Notes: a model not told the origin generated them from the sequence alone. 11,274 nt of DNA from JBAYVY01 sp041674345 (GCA_041674345.1 JBAYVY010000088.1:1-11274); one strand, 5' to 3'; positions 1 through 6,887 are shown, counted from the stretch's first letter. Numbers and translations: made by a program.

Positions 1-174
1 GACGAAATGCGACGTCTGGCCGAAGCCGCCCCCGACCGCCTGGCGTTGATCCTTCAACCCACGCGATTGCAGCAGGTCTGCGACGTGGCGACCGCCGGTC
101 AGGTCATGCCCCCCAAAAGCACCTTCTTCTTCCCCAAACTCGCCACCGGCCTGCTCATCCATCCGATGACGTGA
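1..174 (+). CDS. C-terminal fragment of a DUF1015-family protein (5' end outside window)
   Basis: Frame 1 is open from the window edge to the TGA at 172-174 and gives the last 57 residues of a protein. The tail has the pattern LILQPTRLQQVCDVATAGQ, then VMPPKSTFFFPKLATGLLIH and a short end. This closely resembles the conserved C-terminus of DUF1015 proteins, where a leucine-rich line about 'NPT' is followed by M-P-x-K-S-T-[YF]-F-[YF]-P-K. The biochemical role of the family is not established. I see no terminator hairpin with a T-run just after the stop. The gene is truncated only by the window boundary, not visibly broken. The family call rests on recalled motif similarity. The reading frame itself is secure because it runs uninterrupted into a matching C-terminal motif. 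Confidence 0.7.
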   Translation, partial: DEMRRLAEAAPDRLALILQPTRLQQVCDVATAGQVMPPKSTFFFPKLATGLLIHPMT

Positions 175-261
175 GGGGGTTGGGACGGCGATGAGCGGCA
201 TGGGGCGGGGGATGGTATTCTGTCGATACATGCAAACGGTTCGCGGTCGAATGCACGGATG

Positions 262-410
262 AGAAAGTGTGTGAAAAGCGATGAGCGACGAGCGATGAGA
301 AGAGTCGGCTTGAATCGCGTTTTGCGGCATAAACGGCAAATGATGTCGGAAACTCATTTCGCCTCATCGCTCATCGCTCATCGCTTTCACCGACTTTTCA
401 CGCGCTTTCT
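262..410. repeat. Long imperfect inverted repeat built from CGATGAG words
   Basis: The left arm (262-299) starts AGAAAGTGTGTGAAAAG and continues with CGATGAG, CGACGAG, CGATGAG (279-299). The right arm starts with three tandem CTCATCG words (363-383). It ends with CTTTTCACGCGCTTTCT (394-410), which pairs with 262-278 if two G-U pairs are allowed. A short stretch of about 10 nt (384-393) interrupts the right arm. The central 63 bp (300-362) is not obviously repetitive. As RNA or extruded DNA this could fold into one long hairpin. No T-run follows either arm closely, so a simple terminator is unlikely. Confidence 0.75.
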
Positions 411-411
411 G

Positions 412-602
412 AGCTCGACTTTTGCCGATTTTGCGAGATGATATTCATTAGAAACAAGCATATTTCTCGTTTATTTTGAGTTTTGCAACACCCCTGGGAT
501 TACGGGGGTGTGCTAAAAGTCGTTCTGGCTACTTGCCCAACATCATGATGACACTTGGTTTCTCGTGTATTACAAACGTCCCAAAATGGCAAAAGTCGAG
601 CT
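412..602 (+). promoter_or_regulatory. Candidate structured mRNA leader of the DUF6785 gene (nested and competing dyads)
   Basis: AGCTCGACTTTTGCC at 412-426 is the exact reverse complement of GGCAAAAGTCGAGCT at 588-602, and the pairing extends with one bulge into 427-432/582-587. The enclosed segment contains a GC-rich hairpin (485-513). The octamer CGACTTTT occurs at 391-398 and 416-423, and its complement AAAAGTCG at 515-522 and 591-598. Alternative pairings are therefore possible. The distal copy lies just before GAGG at 603-606, the likely ribosome binding site, so the fold could control its access. The dyads are directly visible. The regulatory role is inference, and no known riboswitch class was recognised. 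Confidence 0.4.
481..518. repeat. GC-rich stem-loop with T/A-run flanks
   Basis: ACACCCC at 488-494 pairs with GGGGTGT at 505-511 around the 10-nt loop 495-504. Outer GC pairs (485-486 with 512-513) and a TTTT/AAAA pairing (481-484 with 515-518) extend it with one-base bulges. The T-run precedes the stem on the + strand and no T-run follows it, so it is not a canonical intrinsic terminator in that direction. It sits inside the larger dyad 412-602. Confidence 0.65.
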
Positions 603-617
603 GAGGGCGGCCCATTG
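603..617 (+). promoter_or_regulatory. Ribosome binding site and TTG start deciding the DUF6785 start
   Basis: GAGG at 603-606 lies 8 nt before TTG at 615. The only other upstream in-frame start is TTG at 555. It follows an in-frame TGA at 546-548 and has no convincing Shine-Dalgarno sequence. No ATG or GTG is available before the first membrane segment, so the gene must use a rare start codon. Confidence 0.55.
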
Positions 618-3242
618 ACCAGGCGTGCGATATTCATCGGCTTGCTGTTGGGGTTGGGGATCGCCTCCACGACCTATTTCAATGATCGTGTCATCAATCA
701 GACGCAATTGATCGGCAACGAACTGCCCATCGGCGTGTTCGGGCCGATGATTTTATTGCTGCTGGTGTTCAATCCGGTCATGCGGCTGTTCAGCCGGCGG
801 TACACGCTGAAGGTGGGGGAATTGGCGGTGATCGTGGTGATGGGGCTGGCGGTGTGCGGCTGGCCGGGGTCGGGGTTTTTCAGAACGCTGACGACGTCGG
901 TGGCGATGCCGACGCATTTCGTTCGGAACAACGCGGCCTGGCGGACGACGGGGGTGATGTCCTTCGTGCCGGGCGGCGCGGCGCGGATCGCGCCGGGGCA
1001 GGTGGTGGACTGGCCGGGCTTGATCGACAAACTGCGGGCCGCGTCGCAGGTGCCGATCCAGAGCGTCGGCGGGCGGGTGTGGGCGATGTTCCCGGCGGAA
1101 GTTCAGCAGATGCTGCCGGTGGATCAGCCGGCGACGGGGGGCGATTCGGAACTTGAAACCGCGGTGCTTGACGTGCTGAACGACATGATCGAACCGCGGG
1201 CGGCCGGGGGCGATCCGTCGCCGGTGCTGTGGCAACAGATCAACGACGCATCGCTGCCGCCGGCGGCGAAGAGCGACGCGGCGGAGTATCAGCGATTGAT
1301 GAACCGGGTGGAATCGCTGACAGCCCGGCGCGATCGGGTCAGGGCGGAGTATCAGCGGTTGATGAGCCGGGAGGAGTCGCCGACGGCCCAGCGTGATCGT
1401 TTGGTATTAAGGACGAAAGAGGATCACGCGGCGGCGATCGCTTCGCTGAATCGTTCGATCATTTATCAATGGCGTCAGGCGGCGAGGATGTCGCATCTGG
1501 CGAATCGGCGGGTGGTGGAATCGTTCGCCGGCGGGGCGATCGCCGGTTGGCCGGAGGGTGACGGGCTGTTACTGGCCAATGGGGACGATGATCCGTTCGT
1601 GGTCGATACGCTGGTGCGCGGATGGGACGGGGCGCGGTGGCTTCGTCCGTGGGAACTGCCGTGGCGCGCGTGGTGGCCGACGTTGCGGTTGTGGGGCGGG
1701 CTGGCGTTGTTGATGGGTGTGATTTCGTTGTGTCTGGTGTTGGTGGTGCATCCGCAATGGTCGCAGCGGGAATTGCTGCCGTATCCGATCGTGCGGTTTG
1801 TCGATGAGTTGACGGTGCCGGGGCCTTATGGATGGTTGCCGCTGATCGCGCGGAACCGGCTGTTCTGGATCGGACTGGTCGGGGTGATGTTCATTCACCT
1901 GGTGGACGGATTACATGCGTGGTTTCCGGCTGTGCCCGAAATACCGCTGAGTTTCAATTTCTGGGGATTGGGCGACATCATGCCCAACGCGGTGAAGGTG
2001 AACGGGGCTTACGGATTGTTCGGCGCGCGGCTGTATCCGTCGATCATCGCATTCGCGTTTTTTCTTTCGACGGAAGTGTCGCTGTCGCTGGGGTTGTCGA
2101 TGTTTGTGTGGGTGTTTCTCGGCGCGATATTGCTGAGCAACGGCGTGCCGCTGGAAAACAGCGGCGAAAGCGTGACGCTGGGTTCGATGCTGCGAACGGG
2201 GGCGTATCTGGGCAGCGCGATGATGATTTTGTATGTCGGTCGGCGGTATTACACGCAACTGCTGGGCGGGATGCTGGGCATGAAGCGCCACGCCGAGACG
2301 CCGGGCTACGCCGTGACGGCGGCGCGGGTGGGGGCGGTATGCACGGCGCTGGCGGTGTTGTTGTTGAAGGTGTGGGCGGGGCTGGACTGGCAGATCGGCG
2401 TGCTGGTGATCGGTCTGATTCTGTTGATGATGCTGGTGATAACGCGGATCAATGCGGAAACCGGGGCGTTTTTCATACAGAGCGCGTGGATGCCGATCGC
2501 GGTGCTGACGGGTTTGCTGGGGATGCAGGGGCTGGGGCCGGAGGCGTTCGTTGTGACGGCGATGGTGAGCATCATCATCGCCGTCGATCCGCGCGAGTTG
2601 ATTACGCCGTTTCTGGCCAACGGATTGAAGATGGCGGAGGACGTGGGCGGAATCGCGCCGGCACGCTCCACGCGGATGATCGGGGCGATGGTGTTCACGG
2701 GTTTCGCCGCGGCGCTGGTGGCGACGCTGATCTTTCAATACAACAAGGGCGCGAGCGTTTCGGACGGTTGGGCGCGCGAGACGGTGGCGTCGATGTCGTT
2801 CAATCTGACCTCGCAGCAATTGTCGGCGATGTCGGCCCAGGGATCGCTGGCCGATTCGGTGAACCTGCGCGGATGGGAACATTTCACCCATGCGTCGGTG
2901 AACGGCAAGGCGGTGTCGTGGCTGATGATCGGCCTGGCGCTGGTGGTGTTGTGCGCGGTGGCGCGGCTGCGGCTGCCCTGGTGGCCGCTGCATCCGGTGA
3001 TCTTCCTGGTCTGGGGCACCTATGCGATGGCGGTGACGGCGTTTTCATTCATGATCGGCTGGGCGATCAAGGCGACGGTGATGAAGTTCATGGGCACACG
3101 CGGCTATCGCAAGGTGCTGCCGCTGATGGTGGGCGTCATCGCCGGCGAAGTCGTCGCGGCGATCGGATGGGCGCTCGTCGGCGCCGCCTATTACTTCATC
3201 ACCCACACCGCGCCGGTCGGTTATTCCATCCTGCCGGGATGA
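615..3242 (+). CDS. Large polytopic membrane protein, DUF6785 (N-terminal) plus DUF6784 (C-terminal)
   Basis: This gene encodes about 875 residues from the TTG at 615 (895 from TTG 555). Three hydrophobic segments open the protein, beginning RRAIFIGLLLGLGIASTTYF. A long extramembrane region of about 250 residues follows, then roughly ten more membrane segments. The C-terminal part, with WWPLHPVIFLVWGTYAMAV and MIGWAIKATVMKF, resembles the DUF6784 domain. The N-terminal and middle parts resemble DUF6785, a pairing common in planctomycetes and related bacteria. The transported substrate, if it is a transporter, is unknown. The extramembrane region contains a 21-residue tandem duplication (residues 223-264) with a charged, helix-prone composition. 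The gene sits downstream of a dyad-rich leader and 70 bp upstream of the aldo/keto reductase, which has its own promoter-like sequence. The reading frame and membrane nature are certain. The family name is from recalled similarity, and the start codon is the least certain point. Confidence 0.85.
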   Translation: MTRRAIFIGLLLGLGIASTTYFNDRVINQTQLIGNELPIGVFGPMILLLLVFNPVMRLFSRRYTLKVGELAVIVVMGLAVCGWPGSGFFRTLTTSVAMPTHFVRNNAAWRTTGVMSFVPGGAARIAPGQVVDWPGLIDKLRAASQVPIQSVGGRVWAMFPAEVQQMLPVDQPATGGDSELETAVLDVLNDMIEPRAAGGDPSPVLWQQINDASLPPAAKSDAAEYQRLMNRVESLTARRDRVRAEYQRLMSREESPTAQRDRLVLRTKEDHAAAIASLNRSIIYQWRQAARMSHLANRRVVESFAGGAIAGWPEGDGLLLANGDDDPFVVDTLVRGWDGARWLRPWELPWRAWWPTLRLWGGLALLMGVISLCLVLVVHPQWSQRELLPYPIVRFVDELTVPGPYGWLPLIARNRLFWIGLVGVMFIHLVDGLHAWFPAVPEIPLSFNFWGLGDIMPNAVKVNGAYGLFGARLYPSIIAFAFFLSTEVSLSLGLSMFVWVFLGAILLSNGVPLENSGESVTLGSMLRTGAYLGSAMMILYVGRRYYTQLLGGMLGMKRHAETPGYAVTAARVGAVCTALAVLLLKVWAGLDWQIGVLVIGLILLMMLVITRINAETGAFFIQSAWMPIAVLTGLLGMQGLGPEAFVVTAMVSIIIAVDPRELITPFLANGLKMAEDVGGIAPARSTRMIGAMVFTGFAAALVATLIFQYNKGASVSDGWARETVASMSFNLTSQQLSAMSAQGSLADSVNLRGWEHFTHASVNGKAVSWLMIGLALVVLCAVARLRLPWWPLHPVIFLVWGTYAMAVTAFSFMIGWAIKATVMKFMGTRGYRKVLPLMVGVIAGEVVAAIGWALVGAAYYFITHTAPVGYSILPG
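1281..1406 (+). repeat. 63-bp in-frame tandem duplication inside the DUF6785 gene
   Basis: Copy 1 (1281-1343) and copy 2 (1344-1406) are adjacent and about three quarters identical in DNA. They encode two 21-residue units beginning AEYQRLM, with 15 of 21 residues shared. The unit length is a multiple of three, so the frame is kept. Both units lie in the extramembrane region between membrane segments 3 and 4, and are rich in Arg and Glu, which suggests an extended helix. Confidence 0.85.
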
Positions 3243-3276
3243 GCGATTGCCCGCGCCGCGAACGACGTTGATCTTC

Positions 3277-3282
3277 TACAAT
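3277..3282 (+). promoter_or_regulatory. Possible -10 element (TACAAT) for the aldo/keto reductase
   Basis: TACAAT matches the bacterial TATAAT -10 box at five of six bases and lies in the 70-bp gap after the membrane-protein stop. A start site about 7 nt downstream would give a leader of roughly 24 nt containing the GGAG at 3301-3304. No good -35 hexamer is seen at 16-18 bp spacing, so this is tentative. Confidence 0.35.
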
Positions 3283-3312
3283 ACATTTTCGCAACCCGAC
3301 GGAGTCACGATC

Positions 3313-4257
3313 ATGGCGGCTGCATGTTGGCAAAATCCATTCGCGCCCCGCCGCGCGCTGGGTCGCACCGGATTTATCGCTTCGCAACTGGGCATCGGCG
3401 ATCTGGCGGATCGCGCGGTGCCCATTGAGCAGTGCGTCGCCACCGCGCGGCGCGCCATTGACGCGGGGTTGAATGTGATCGACACCGCGCCGGGTTACGA
3501 GAACGGTTACAGCGAGGAAATCGTCGGGCGGGCCGTGAAGGGCCGGCGCGATGAACTGTTCGTCATCGACAAGATCGACCACTACGACCAGCCCGTCGCC
3601 GATCAGGTACACGGTAGTTTGCGGCGGCTGCGACTGGATCACACCGACCTGTTCGTCTTTCATCATGTGGCGAGCATGAACGACTGGCGGATGCTGACCG
3701 CGCCCGGCGGGCCGATGGATGAACTGGGCCGGTGCGTGCGCGAAGGCAAGACGCGGTTTCGCGGCGTGTCGTGCCACCACCCCGATGTCGTCGAAGCGGC
3801 CATCGACAGCGGGCTGTGCGAGGTGGTCATGTTCCCCGTCGGGCCTTTCGTCGATCATCGGTATCCGCCTCTGGTGAAGCGAGCGAGTGAAAAAAACGTC
3901 GGCACGGTTTGCTTCAAAACATTCGGCGCTGGCAAACTGCTCAGCGACACCACCGGATACAATCAACCGCTGACGCAACGACCTCGCGGCAAGTTAAGCA
4001 GCGGGGGCGGCGAGACCGTCACGGCTTGCGACCAGCCGATGTTGCCGCGTTTGACGGTTGAGCAGTGCGTGCATTTCACGTTGACCGTGGACCCTGACGT
4101 GGCGCTGCTGGGCATGAGCTTTGCGAACGAGCAGGATGCCGCCTTTGAGGCGGCGAAGCGATTTGAACCGATGAACCAGACGCGGATGCGGGCCGTGCAA
4201 GCCGAAGCCGCCGTTGCCATACAGGATAAGGGCCGCATCTGGTGGAACCCGCAATAG
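3313..4257 (+). CDS. Aldo/keto reductase family oxidoreductase
   Basis: A 314-residue protein with the aldo/keto reductase barrel pattern, expected to be a cytoplasmic NAD(P)H-dependent carbonyl or sugar-type reductase. The N-terminus has RRALGRTGFIASQLGIG, the usual opening strand. The catalytic tetrad is visible as Asp57 and Tyr62 (VIDTAPGYENGYSEE), Lys87 (VIDKID) and His117 (DLFVFHH). The length matches the family norm of about 300. ATG 3313 is chosen because GGAG at 3301-3304 lies 8 nt upstream. A longer reading from TTG 3247 would add 22 residues not typical of the family. Its 3' end overlaps the mutY start by 16 bp, so the two are probably translated from one message. The substrate cannot be told from sequence. 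The YENGYSEE segment and the lack of a long C-terminal cofactor loop leave the subfamily open. Confidence 0.88.
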   Translation: MAAACWQNPFAPRRALGRTGFIASQLGIGDLADRAVPIEQCVATARRAIDAGLNVIDTAPGYENGYSEEIVGRAVKGRRDELFVIDKIDHYDQPVADQVHGSLRRLRLDHTDLFVFHHVASMNDWRMLTAPGGPMDELGRCVREGKTRFRGVSCHHPDVVEAAIDSGLCEVVMFPVGPFVDHRYPPLVKRASEKNVGTVCFKTFGAGKLLSDTTGYNQPLTQRPRGKLSSGGGETVTACDQPMLPRLTVEQCVHFTLTVDPDVALLGMSFANEQDAAFEAAKRFEPMNQTRMRAVQAEAAVAIQDKGRIWWNPQ

Positions 4258-5426
4258 AGCAGTTCGACTGGCCGGCGGTTCGCGGGGCGTTGTTGCGCTG
4301 GTACGACCGCGCGCATCGCGCGATGCCCTGGCGACCGGCCCCCCGCCCCCGGAAGTTGGGCAATCCGTACCATCTGCTGGTCAGTGAACTGATGTTGCAG
4401 CAGACGCAGGTGGCGACGGTGATTCCGTATTTCGAGCGGTTCGTCGCGCGCTGGCCGAGCGTTGATGCGCTGGCCGGGGCCGAGGAACAGCAGGTGTTGC
4501 ATTTGTGGCAGGGATTGGGCTACTACCGGCGGGCGCGCCATCTGCATCAGGCGGCACAGGCGATTGTGCGCGACTTCGGCGGAACGGTGCCCGCTGATGT
4601 CGAATCGCTGATGCAGCTTCCGGGGGTGGGGCGATACACGGCGGGCGCGATCGCTTCGATCGCATTCGGGCGGTGCTCGCCGATTTGCGATGGCAACGTG
4701 GCGCGTGTGCTGGCGCGATGGCGGGCGATGCGGGAGCCGATTGATTCGCCGGCGGGGCGGAAACGGTTGTGGGATTGGGCGGAGCGGATGGTGGCCGGGT
4801 CGAAGCGGCCGGGCGATGTGAACCAGGCGATGATGGAATTGGGCGCGACGGTTTGTTCGCCCACCGGCCCGGCGTGTTCGCATTGTCCGGCGCGGAACAT
4901 GTGCGGCGCGTTGGCGCGGGGGGAAGCGGAGCGTTTGCCGATCAAGGCGGGAAAGGCCGTGCAGAAGGCGGTGCGGCATGATGTGATCGCGGTGTGCCAT
5001 GACGCGAGGTTTCTATTTGTGCAGCGCCCCGGCAAGGGATTGTGGGCGGGGATGTGGCAATGGCCGACACTTGAGCAGAGGGACGAAGGGACGGAGGGAC
5101 GCCCCCGGAACCCCCGGAACCCCCGGAACCCCCGGAAGTGGAGGGACGAAGTGGCGGCATGGGCGAGGCGGGAGTTTGGCGTGAAGGCGGATGTGATGCG
5201 TGAAGTCGGTCGCTTCACGCATGTCACCACGCATCGTCGCATCGCGTTTCACGTCTGGCTCGCGGACGCCGCCGCGCCGGCGCCGGATTACCTTTGGCGA
5301 ACGCTTGAAAATGCGATTGACTTGCCAATGAGCAATGCGCAGAAGCGGGCGATGCGACTGGTCCGCGATCACCTCACCGCAGCAGTCGCATCGCCAGGTC
5401 GTCCGGGTCGGCCCAATCGCCGATGA
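4242..5426 (+). CDS. mutY: A/G-specific adenine DNA glycosylase MutY
   Basis: This 394-residue base-excision repair enzyme removes adenine mispaired with 8-oxoguanine or guanine. The catalytic Glu49 is in VSELMLQQTQV. The helix-hairpin-helix LPGVGRYTAGA spans about 126-136, and the catalytic Asp150 is in ICDGNV. The 4Fe-4S cluster ligands are Cys205, Cys212, Cys215 and Cys221 in the exact C-x6-C-x2-C-x5-C spacing. A C-terminal MutT-like 8-oxoG-recognition domain follows (VQRPGKGLWAGMWQWP, then GRFTHVTTHRRI). All key residues are present, so it should be active. The start is GTG 4242, inside the end of the reductase gene, because the MPWR motif and preceding helix need it. An unusual low-complexity insert (residues about 280-303, RNPRNPRNPR) lies in a loop of the MutT-like domain. 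The 3' end overlaps the convergent DUF167 gene by 53 bp. Confidence 0.96.
   Translation: MEPAIEQFDWPAVRGALLRWYDRAHRAMPWRPAPRPRKLGNPYHLLVSELMLQQTQVATVIPYFERFVARWPSVDALAGAEEQQVLHLWQGLGYYRRARHLHQAAQAIVRDFGGTVPADVESLMQLPGVGRYTAGAIASIAFGRCSPICDGNVARVLARWRAMREPIDSPAGRKRLWDWAERMVAGSKRPGDVNQAMMELGATVCSPTGPACSHCPARNMCGALARGEAERLPIKAGKAVQKAVRHDVIAVCHDARFLFVQRPGKGLWAGMWQWPTLEQRDEGTEGRPRNPRNPRNPRKWRDEVAAWARREFGVKADVMREVGRFTHVTTHRRIAFHVWLADAAAPAPDYLWRTLENAIDLPMSNAQKRAMRLVRDHLTAAVASPGRPGRPNRR
5079..5149 (+). repeat. Compound short tandem repeat inside mutY
   Basis: Three 8-bp words AGGGACGA, AGGGACGG and AGGGACGC (5079-5102) run into four exact 9-bp words CCCCCGGAA (5102-5137). A further AGGGACGA follows at 5142-5149. 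The 9-bp words encode the tripeptide Pro-Arg-Asn repeatedly. The flanking words encode Arg-Asp-Glu at residues 280-282 and again at 301-303. The whole block falls in a loop where other MutY proteins have unrelated sequence, so it looks like an expansion or insertion that kept the frame. Confidence 0.85.
5349..5394. repeat. 12-bp perfect inverted repeat in the mutY / DUF167 tail-to-tail overlap
   Basis: GCGATGCGACTG at 5349-5360 and CAGTCGCATCGC at 5383-5394 are exact reverse complements with a 22-bp loop containing the DUF167 stop. It could act as a hairpin terminator for either convergent transcript, but there is no T-run after either arm. Because of the dyad, both proteins end with nearly the same peptide (AMRLVR in MutY, AMRLLR in the DUF167 protein). 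Confidence 0.75.
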
Positions 5427-5679
5427 CGCGCACCCGCTTGTGCGGTTGGGTCCAACCGGCGGTGATTTGCACGTTTCTCGATTTGATTTTCAGGGCGCGG
5501 GCGATGACTTCGCGCACGGCGGTGTTGGCCTTGCCGGCTTCGGGCGCGGCGGAGACCTTCACCTTCAACGCCGAGCCGAGCAGCCCCACGATCTCCTCCC
5601 GGCTGGCGTTGGGCACCACCTTCACGTCGAAGTCGTATCCCTCGTTCGTCTTTTCGATGTGTAACGAATCAGTCGTCAT
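5374..5679 (-). CDS. DUF167 / YggU-family small protein
   Basis: A 101-residue protein carrying the DUF167 (YggU) signature. After a short N-terminus come VKVVPNASREEIVGLLG, then ALKVKVSAAPEAGKANTAV and a helix beginning REVIARAL. The length is usual for this family of about 100 residues. Members have a known alpha/beta fold but no settled function. The predicted protein is cytosolic, with no signal peptide. The ATG at 5679 overlaps the end of the M20 gene by 11 bp with only a weak upstream GGCGGTG, so translational coupling to the amidohydrolase is likely. At its 3' end it overlaps mutY on the other strand, and its C-terminal AMRLLR arises from the inverted repeat there. The family assignment is strong. 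Confidence 0.88.
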   Translation of the reverse strand: MTTDSLHIEKTNEGYDFDVKVVPNASREEIVGLLGSALKVKVSAAPEAGKANTAVREVIARALKIKSRNVQITAGWTQPHKRVRVIGDWADPDDLAMRLLR

Positions 5680-6874
5680 TCATCACCGCCAGTCGCGCCA
5701 GCAGTTTCATGCCGATGGCAAGCGCGTTGTCGTTGAAGTCGTACTTCGGCGTGTGCAGGTCGGCGACCTGGGGTTCATCGGCGCATCGTTGCGTGCCGAG
5801 AAAGCAGAAACAGGCGGGGATGTGGCGACCGTAGAAACTGAAGTCTTCCGCGCCCATCACCGGTTCGTCGGCGTCGATCAGGCCGGTGTCGCCGAGAAGA
5901 TCGGTGATGGCGCGTCGGGCCAGCGAGGTGGCGCGCGGTTCGTTGATCGTCGCGGGATACCCGGCCTCGATGTCGCAATGGGCGGCGCAACCGAACGCCC
6001 CCGGAAGGGCGTGTGCCAGTTCCGTCAACCGGCGATGAATGAGTTGACGGGTTTCTTCGTCAACGGCGCGGATGGTTCCGCCGAGTTCGACGGTATCGGG
6101 GATCACGTTGTCGGCCGTTCCGCCGTGAAACTGGGTGACGGTGAGCACCGCGGGACGAGTCGGATTGACGTTGCGTGAGACGATGGATTGCAAGGCGGCG
6201 ACCAGTTGCGAGGCGGCGTGGATGGGATCGGGCGCCAGATGCGGGAAAGCCGCGTGCCCGCCGGGGCTGTGGAGCGCGACGCTGAAGGTATCGACACTGG
6301 CCATCAGCGGGCCGGTGCGCGTGGCGACCTGGCCGAGCGGCAATCGAGGCCAGCCGTGCAAGCCGAAGATGCGGGCGGGAACGAAGGGGGAGATACGGTT
6401 GGTCAGCGCGCCGTCTTCGATCATCCGGGATGCGCCGCCGCCGCCTTCTTCAGCGGGTTGGAAGAGGAAGCTGACGGGATGCGGCAGCTGATCGCGGAGT
6501 TGCGAAAGCGCGAGCGCCGCGCCGATGAGCATGGTGGTGTGGCCATCGTGACCGCAGGCGTGCATTTGGCCGCGGTTCACCGAAGCGTAGGGCAGCAGGG
6601 TTTGTTCGGTGATGGGCAGCGCGTCCATGTCGGCCCGCAGCGCGACGGCGTGTTCGCGCCGGGGGGCGACATCCAGCCAGGCGACGACGCCGGTTTGCGC
6701 GAGCGGCGATTGGAAGGGGATATTGGCTTGCGTGAGATGTTGCCGCACTTTTTGGGAGGCGTAAGTTTCGTGGAACGCCGGTTGGGGATGGGCGTGCAGA
6801 TCGTGGCGAAGTTCGATCATCGCCGGGAGCAGCACGTCGATGGCGGCATCGAGTTGTGGGATCAGGTTTGACAT
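5669..6874 (-). CDS. M20-family metallo-amidohydrolase (M20D type)
   Basis: A 401-residue cytosolic hydrolase of the type that removes N-acyl groups from amino acids (hippurate, N-acetyl-diaminopimelate or IAA-amino acid hydrolase relatives). Seen in order are RHDLHAHPQPAFHE at the N-terminus, HACGHDGH with the metal ligands Cys107 and His109, and FQPAEEGGGGA with Glu142-Glu143. They are followed by GLHGWP with His173 and a late LHTPKYDFND with His374. A lid or dimerisation domain occupies the middle. All ligands are present and the length is normal. The start is set at ATG 6874 (MSNLIPQL). ATG 6883 is also possible but overlaps a -10-like TACAAT. Neither has a Shine-Dalgarno sequence, so translation may be leaderless. 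It is probably co-transcribed with the downstream DUF167 gene. The exact substrate is not decided by sequence. Confidence 0.93.
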   Translation of the reverse strand: MSNLIPQLDAAIDVLLPAMIELRHDLHAHPQPAFHETYASQKVRQHLTQANIPFQSPLAQTGVVAWLDVAPRREHAVALRADMDALPITEQTLLPYASVNRGQMHACGHDGHTTMLIGAALALSQLRDQLPHPVSFLFQPAEEGGGGASRMIEDGALTNRISPFVPARIFGLHGWPRLPLGQVATRTGPLMASVDTFSVALHSPGGHAAFPHLAPDPIHAASQLVAALQSIVSRNVNPTRPAVLTVTQFHGGTADNVIPDTVELGGTIRAVDEETRQLIHRRLTELAHALPGAFGCAAHCDIEAGYPATINEPRATSLARRAITDLLGDTGLIDADEPVMGAEDFSFYGRHIPACFCFLGTQRCADEPQVADLHTPKYDFNDNALAIGMKLLARLAVMNDD

Positions 6875-6881
6875 GGCGATC

Positions 6882-6887
6882 ATTGTA
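6882..6887 (-). promoter_or_regulatory. Possible -10 element (TACAAT) immediately before the M20 gene
   Basis: On the minus strand TACAAT ends 7 nt before the ATG at 6874. A start site at the usual 6-7 nt after a -10 box would coincide with that ATG, giving a leaderless message. This agrees with the absence of a ribosome binding site. No good -35 hexamer is seen at normal spacing. The same TACAAT hexamer occurs before the aldo/keto reductase. Confidence 0.35.

Larger units (their letters stand above)
175..614. other. Gene-free 440-bp region rich in inverted repeats
   Basis: This stretch between the DUF1015 stop and the TTG start of the membrane-protein gene has no coding sequence I can support. 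It holds an isolated CGATGAG word at 189-195, a large imperfect inverted repeat (262-410), an AT-rich patch (about 437-485) in otherwise GC-rich DNA, and a nested set of dyads (412-602) ending beside the ribosome binding site of the next gene. The AT-rich patch is the natural place for a promoter. I could not find a -35/-10 pair with good spacing there. Confidence 0.7.

Noticed and set aside
259..441. 60-residue open frame in the first gap
   Set aside because: It is read mostly from the CGATGAG inverted repeat, has no ribosome binding site and gives an unremarkable peptide.
175..554. tRNA or other standard RNA gene in the dyad-rich gap
   Set aside because: I looked for a cloverleaf, TTCRA-type T-arm and CCA end and found none. 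The dyads are long linear hairpins instead.
1911..2993. 360-residue minus-strand open frame opposite the membrane-protein gene
   Set aside because: It consists of His/Arg/Gln-rich low-complexity translation, typical of antisense to a hydrophobic GC-rich gene, with no motif.
1832..3271. 479-residue open frame overlapping the membrane-protein gene on the same strand
   Set aside because: It is rich in Gly, Arg and Asp with no domain pattern, while the overlapping frame encodes regular membrane segments and a recognisable family. It is a shadow of high-GC coding DNA.
3247..3312. TTG-started extension of the aldo/keto reductase
   Set aside because: It includes the TACAAT box and residues not typical of the family. 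ATG 3313 with GGAG upstream fits better.
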